Origin: Halobacteriales archaeon
GTDB taxonomy: Archaea > Thermoplasmatota > E2 > JACPAO01 > JAHFTW01
Reading direction: 5' to 3'
Length of the DNA: 6,021 bases
NCBI GenBank assembly: GCA_020201445.1
Contig: JAIVGU010000229.1
Coordinates: 1 to 6,021 of the forward strand
Position numbers and translations under genes: made by a program. Below, piece after piece: positions 4,501-6,021 of this stretch. Within the stretch, counting starts at the first letter, position 1. The number at the start of each line of letters is the position of its first letter. Below the pieces are notes generated by a model. The model saw nothing but the letters and a program-made list of their open reading frames with translations, made no database searches and was not told where the DNA came from.

Positions 4501-5914
4501 GCTCGGCCTCCTCCCTCTCTGCCTGCTTGCGCTGCTTCTCGGCAGTGGCCTCCTCGGCGGCGCGGCGGCGCTGCTCCTCCTTGGCGGCCTGTTTCTCCTG
4601 CTCGGCCTGGAGCCGGCGGGCCTCCTTCTCCGCCTTGGCCCTCTCCTCGGCGGCGAGCTTCTCGGCCTTCGCCTTTTCCTGCGCCGCGAGCTTCTCGGCC
4701 AGCGCCTTGCCGGCGGCGGCTTTCTTCGCGGCCTCCTGCTCGGCCTTGAGGCGCTCCTTCTCGGCGCGGGCGGCCTCCTTCTCGCGCTGCCTCTGCGCCT
4801 TTTGCTCGGCCTTCAGGTCGGGCAGCGGCGCGGCGGCGGGCTCCGGCTCGGCCGCCAGGACGGGGACGGGTGTCGGCGTGGGCGCAGGCGCCGGCTTGGC
4901 CTTGGCGGCCTTCTGCGGCTTGACTGTGGGCGTGGGGGCCAGAGCAGGCGTGGGCGGAGCGTCGTCGCGGCTCAGGGCCAGCAGGGACTTGCATTGCGGG
5001 CAGGTCGCCTCGGCGGCGCCCGCGGGGACGGGGAACACGGTCTTGCAGTTGGCGCACTCGACGGTCTCGCCGTCGCGCGCGGCCTTTGCTGCCTTCGCGA
5101 GGCGGCGCCCGGCGGCGGCGCGCTCCCGGGCGGCCCGCCTCTCCGCCGCGGCGGCCACGGCGGCGGCCTCTTTCTCGCGCTTCGCCGCCTCCTTGGCGCG
5201 GCGGGCCTCCTCCTTCGCCTCGGGGCTTCGCCCTGGCTTCGCCTCGGGGCCTTGGCCCGGTTTCGTCTCCGGGCTTCGCTCTGGCTTCGTCTCGGGGCTC
5301 CGCCCTGGCTTCGCCCTTGAGCCCCGCTTCGGCTTGCCCGTCCCGTCGGCGGGAAGGGGCTCGCCCTTGCCGGCTTGCGCCTTCTCGGCCTTGGCCGCGG
5401 CGGCCTGCCGCCTGGCCTCCTCCTTCTGCTGTTCACGCGCCTCGCGGGCCGCAAGCTTGGCCTGCGCCCTCTCGCGCTTCGCCGCCTCCTTCGCGGCGGC
5501 CCTTTCCTCGCTGGCCTTGCGCTTGGCGTCGAGGCGCCCCTGCGCGGCGGCGGCCCTCTCCTCCAGCCGCTTGGCCGCGGCGGCGTCCCGCTCCTGCCTG
5601 GGGGCGCGGCGGAACAGGCCCGGCCGGGTGTGCGGCGGCGCGTGCAGCTCCACCTTGGGCTGCGCTTCGCGGCGCAGGAAGCGGTGCAGGAAGCCGCGCT
5701 CGGCCTCCTTCCTGGCCTCCTCGGCGAGGCGGCGGTCGTCGAGGTCCCCCGTCTCGACGAAGGCGGCCTGCTCCTCCTCGTCCTGCTCGACGCCGGGCTC
5801 GGGGACCCCCTGCACCTTGCGCAGCGCCCGCGTCCCCGCGTCCTCGGCCGGCCTGGCCTTGCGGGGCGTCTTGCGGGCGGTCGTGCGGGGCTTGGGCGGG
5901 GTCTTGCGGGCCAC
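1598..5914 (-). CDS. Giant Ala/Lys/Glu/Arg-rich helical repeat protein with one zinc ribbon
   Basis: I do not recognise a named family. The 1438 residues start at GTG 5914, chosen because GGAG lies ten bases upstream and a TATA-like box about 46 bases upstream. Layout: a basic N-terminus (1-22, MARKTPPKPRTTARKTPRKA); an acidic part ending in GFLHRFLRREA (74-84); charged helix (105-180); Pro-rich octapeptide repeats (195-234); helix; a zinc ribbon (Cys287, Cys290, Cys305, Cys308); and a Pro/Ala/Thr linker (316-366). Long charged helices follow (367-508, 549-708, partly 11-residue periodic), then a less charged region with Trp and 22-residue repeats (709-860). More helices alternate with Pro/Glu linkers carrying SFL-x-RF motifs (870-1334), and a Pro/Ala/Glu tail ends in PPGYDPKAIDRVLREHSARRQKR-like sequence. 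There is no signal peptide or membrane segment, so it is probably cytoplasmic. I infer an elongated single-helix or coiled-coil scaffold with multiple docking sites. Labels such as TolA would reflect composition only. Confidence 0.85.
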   Translation of the reverse strand: MARKTPPKPRTTARKTPRKARPAEDAGTRALRKVQGVPEPGVEQDEEEQAAFVETGDLDDRRLAEEARKEAERGFLHRFLRREAQPKVELHAPPHTRPGLFRRAPRQERDAAAAKRLEERAAAAQGRLDAKRKASEERAAAKEAAKRERAQAKLAAREAREQQKEEARRQAAAAKAEKAQAGKGEPLPADGTGKPKRGSRAKPGRSPETKPERSPETKPGQGPEAKPGRSPEAKEEARRAKEAAKREKEAAAVAAAAERRAARERAAAGRRLAKAAKAARDGETVECANCKTVFPVPAGAAEATCPQCKSLLALSRDDAPPTPALAPTPTVKPQKAAKAKPAPAPTPTPVPVLAAEPEPAAAPLPDLKAEQKAQRQREKEAARAEKERLKAEQEAAKKAAAGKALAEKLAAQEKAKAEKLAAEERAKAEKEARRLQAEQEKQAAKEEQRRRAAEEATAEKQRKQAEREEAERRKAAEKAEAERAKLAAKEVAQRQKEEAARAKEAAKAPPPAPIVLQEAPAPRKGKGAKAKAAVQPAPEPVPEPEPVDPKEAARQAKLAGKERAKAERLAAKEAKAQAKLAAKQAKSDSRAAPQTEAAPDEKALAKHAKREEKERAKAERLAEKERLKAETLAAKERASAEALAAKEAKARQGPAPAESAEPSKADRKAQAKAEAAERRRREQEERERAKEAERARKEEGRRKRDAERGTGAPSGTWSQGVAQRLPTASGEGGIWEQSIVARKEGFAEAGTAPAKKALAKAPPRLVDGSSLFAKLPEDVPERAPPRLPDGQSPFAKLPEDAARREPPRLADGRSPFVKLPEDEPSDAGKLYAFGHLPGRAYTTPGGFRVVEEAVETDVAPELDQETGPDRASLREQQRQAREAEKAARKEALRKAREEAEARKAEKDRLVAEERAARKAKPAAEPAPVEETPRKGKAAKAEAASAAPAQLEEPAEGKPSSFLGRFRREKAEEPEPANEEALAKGPGRKGKAAKEPEPVPEPTEETGSFLERFKRKEAPDADAEKQRRAAEKAAAKEAAQREKEERRRLAAEQKEQEAQRKAAGKEAARQAKLAAKEAPAEAEPATGKPGKKDGTEEPAKEGGFSLAKLLDRKEETPQERKARLREEARAGKERQRQEKAEEAARRKEAVTKERAKRDAEKERQRDRAAAEAEKERLAAEKAAGKERAREQAEADAARAREAKEHALAERKAAKEQAVRERAEAKARAALAKEEERRREVEKALAAAPVQESPIHEFQEAVAPAQDAKAAQAEARKAERERVLAQRLAAKQRKVEEKRAKEEQRALERLRLAEGKAMAKERARLEREAQAVAKAAPPQPAAEPEPASTPRPAPQPEARAAPKPKRSEVEPWEAPASQTKAKAARAPAKASPPAAFQEAAPTPEPEPAPATTLRPPSPPGYDPKAIDRVLREHSARRQKR
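2576..2614 (-). repeat. Hydrophobic docking-like motif, copy 4 (FSLAKLLDRKE)
   Basis: Residues 1101-1113 (GGFSLAKLLDRKE) of the giant protein. It follows a Gly/Lys/Glu linker and precedes a long charged helix, like the other copies, but is the most diverged. It keeps an aromatic, leucines and a closing basic-acidic pair. Confidence 0.4.
2864..2899 (-). repeat. FLxRF motif, copy 3 (GSFLERFKRKEA)
   Basis: Residues 1006-1017 of the giant protein. It has the same pattern as residues 74-84 and 959-969: F-L-x-R-F-x-R-(R/K)-E. It lies between a Pro/Glu linker and a charged helix. Confidence 0.6.
3008..3040 (-). repeat. FLxRF motif, copy 2 (SSFLGRFRREK)
   Basis: Residues 959-969 of the giant protein. 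It is 47 residues upstream of copy 3, and both are flanked by acidic Pro/Glu sequence, so the pair may be one duplicated linker module. Confidence 0.6.
3434..3631 (-). repeat. Three tandem 22-residue (66-bp) repeats
   Basis: Residues 762-827 of the giant protein contain three consecutive units with the consensus PPRLxDGxSxFxKLPED followed by five variable residues. The units start at residues 762, 784 and 806. PPRL, DG, F, KLPED and the spacing are kept in all three. Unlike the rest of the protein, the units combine Pro, Gly and aromatic residues and look like binding modules or short linear motifs, not helix. I know of no named repeat family with this consensus. Confidence 0.9.
3689..3772 (-). 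repeat. Duplicated Trp motif (TWSQGVAQR / IWEQSIVAR)
   Basis: Residues 715-742 of the giant protein carry two similar nonapeptides 18 residues apart (Trp717 and Trp735). Each has the pattern W-x-Q-x-(V/I)-x-x-R within a Gly/Ser-rich stretch. These are two of only three tryptophans I find in the protein. They sit directly before the 22-residue repeats, which suggests one compact interaction region. Confidence 0.55.
3965..4078 (-). repeat. 11-residue (33-bp) helical repeats, KERAKAERLAA type
   Basis: Residues 613-650 of the giant protein run KERAKAERLAE, KERLKAETLAA, KERASAEALAA and a partial KEAKA. The exact 11-residue period with Leu/Ala on one face and Lys/Glu/Arg on the other points to a continuous helix with hendecad packing. 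Confidence 0.75.
4157..4234 (-). repeat. 11-residue helical repeats, second block
   Basis: Residues 561-586 run KERAKAERLAA, KEAKAQAKLAA and KQAK. The first unit is nearly identical to the one starting at residue 613, so the two blocks are probably duplicates. Confidence 0.7.
4598..4696 (-). repeat. 11-residue helical repeats, third block (EKLAAxExAKA)
   Basis: Residues 407-439 run EKLAAQEKAKA, EKLAAEERAKA and a diverged EKEARRLQAEQ. It has the same 11-residue period as the blocks at 561 and 613, in a different register. Confidence 0.65.
4991..5056 (-). other. Cys4 zinc-ribbon domain inside the giant protein
   Basis: Residues 287-308 hold CANC, fourteen residues (KTVFPVPAGAAEAT) and CPQC. 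This is the classical ribbon pattern with a hydrophobic turn after the first pair, followed by KSLLAL. I find no other cysteines in the 1438 residues, so the site was evidently kept. Such ribbons bind zinc and often mediate protein or nucleic-acid contacts. Here it is an island between a charged helix and a Pro/Ala/Thr linker. Confidence 0.85.
5213..5308 (-). repeat. 24-bp tandem array, four octapeptide units
   Basis: Residues 203-234 are four in-frame octapeptides: PGRSPETK, PERSPETK, PGQGPEAK and PGRSPEAK. A diverged fifth unit (PKRGSRAK) lies just before them at 5309-5332. The DNA copies are very similar, so the array is young and could vary in copy number by slippage. The SP dipeptides and alternating charge suggest a flexible spacer before the zinc-ribbon section. 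Confidence 0.85.
5663..5695 (-). repeat. FLxRF motif, copy 1 (GFLHRFLRREA)
   Basis: Residues 74-84 of the giant protein. It lies nearly 900 residues away from copies 2 and 3, after an acidic N-terminal stretch. A related short GLFRRA follows at residues 99-104. Confidence 0.6.
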
Positions 5915-5924
5915 GACGGGGTCG

Positions 5925-5928
5925 CTCC
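5925..5928 (-). promoter_or_regulatory. Shine-Dalgarno GGAG of the giant gene
   Basis: On the minus strand GGAG is followed by ten bases and then GTG at 5914. The spacing is slightly long but acceptable. It decides for the GTG start, since I find no ATG or GTG in this frame between the TATA-like box and 5914. Confidence 0.5.
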
Positions 5929-5955
5929 AGGAGGCACGCGGACACCCCAGGGCCG

Positions 5956-5964
5956 TAGATAAAG
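5956..5964 (-). promoter_or_regulatory. Archaeal TATA-like box (CTTTATCTA)
   Basis: The minus strand reads CTTTATCTA in very GC-rich surroundings. Centred near 5960, it predicts a transcript start near 5934, giving a leader of about 20 bases that contains GGAG and ends at the GTG start. The usual purine-rich BRE is not clear just upstream (CGACC). It is the best promoter candidate in the window and may drive the whole minus-strand series. Confidence 0.5.
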
Positions 5965-6021
5965 GGTCGCGGGGCGCCCACCGTTGCGGGCCGTCCCCGA
6001 CCCAACCGCGGAGGCCGCGGA

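Noticed and set aside
5213..5332. CRISPR-like array
   Set aside because: The 24-bp units are directly tandem without spacers and stay in frame with the protein, so this is an intragenic repeat.
1598..5914. TolA, translation factor IF-2 or histone H1-like assignment for the giant protein
   Set aside because: The similarity would be Ala/Lys/Glu composition only. There is no membrane anchor, no GTPase domain and no winged helix.
5433..6005. 190-codon minus-strand frame starting upstream of the giant gene
   Set aside because: It would place the TATA-like box inside the coding region and reads Arg/Gly/Ala sequence in a shifted register. The GTG start at 5914 with GGAG fits better.

Overview
The window is a GC-rich stretch whose recognisable gene marks it as archaeal. 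A complete RadA recombinase (helix-hairpin-helix domain plus RecA/Rad51-type ATPase core) is the anchor. A truncated two-CxxC protein resembling the euryarchaeal HVO_0476 zinc-finger family, a plausible TATA box and mixed Shine-Dalgarno use agree with this. A high-GC euryarchaeote in the broad sense, perhaps a Thermoplasmatota lineage, is my guess for the source, but the phylum cannot be fixed by eye.

All four genes I support lie on the minus strand and read from right to left. At the right end (5956-5964) is a TATA-like box, followed by a GTG-started gene of 1438 codons (5914-1598). After 83 bases comes radA (1514-465). After 58 bases, which include a 24-base pyrimidine tract, comes a 61-codon conserved small protein (406-221). 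After 30 bases comes a zinc-finger gene (from 190) that runs off the left edge. There is no convincing gene on the plus strand; the long plus-strand frames are mirror images of Ala/Glu/Lys/Arg codons in GC-rich DNA.

The unusual element is the 1438-residue protein. About two thirds of it is Ala/Lys/Glu/Arg-rich predicted helix, partly in 11-residue periods. Proline-rich linkers break up the helix. One Cys4 zinc ribbon holds the only cysteines I found. It also carries several sets of internal repeats: a 24-bp tandem array, three 22-residue units, a duplicated Trp motif, and dispersed FLxRF-like and RKGKxAK motifs. It has no signal peptide or membrane segment and looks like a cytoplasmic, elongated, multivalent scaffold. 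I do not recognise a named family, and automatic labels such as TolA or IF-2-like would rest on composition only.

Whether the scaffold works with RadA is unknown. Shared strand, order and short spacing make co-transcription possible, but the radA leader could hold its own control, since a potential hairpin covers its ribosome-binding site. RadA itself has cysteine where the P-loop normally has glycine just before the catalytic lysine, which deserves a check.
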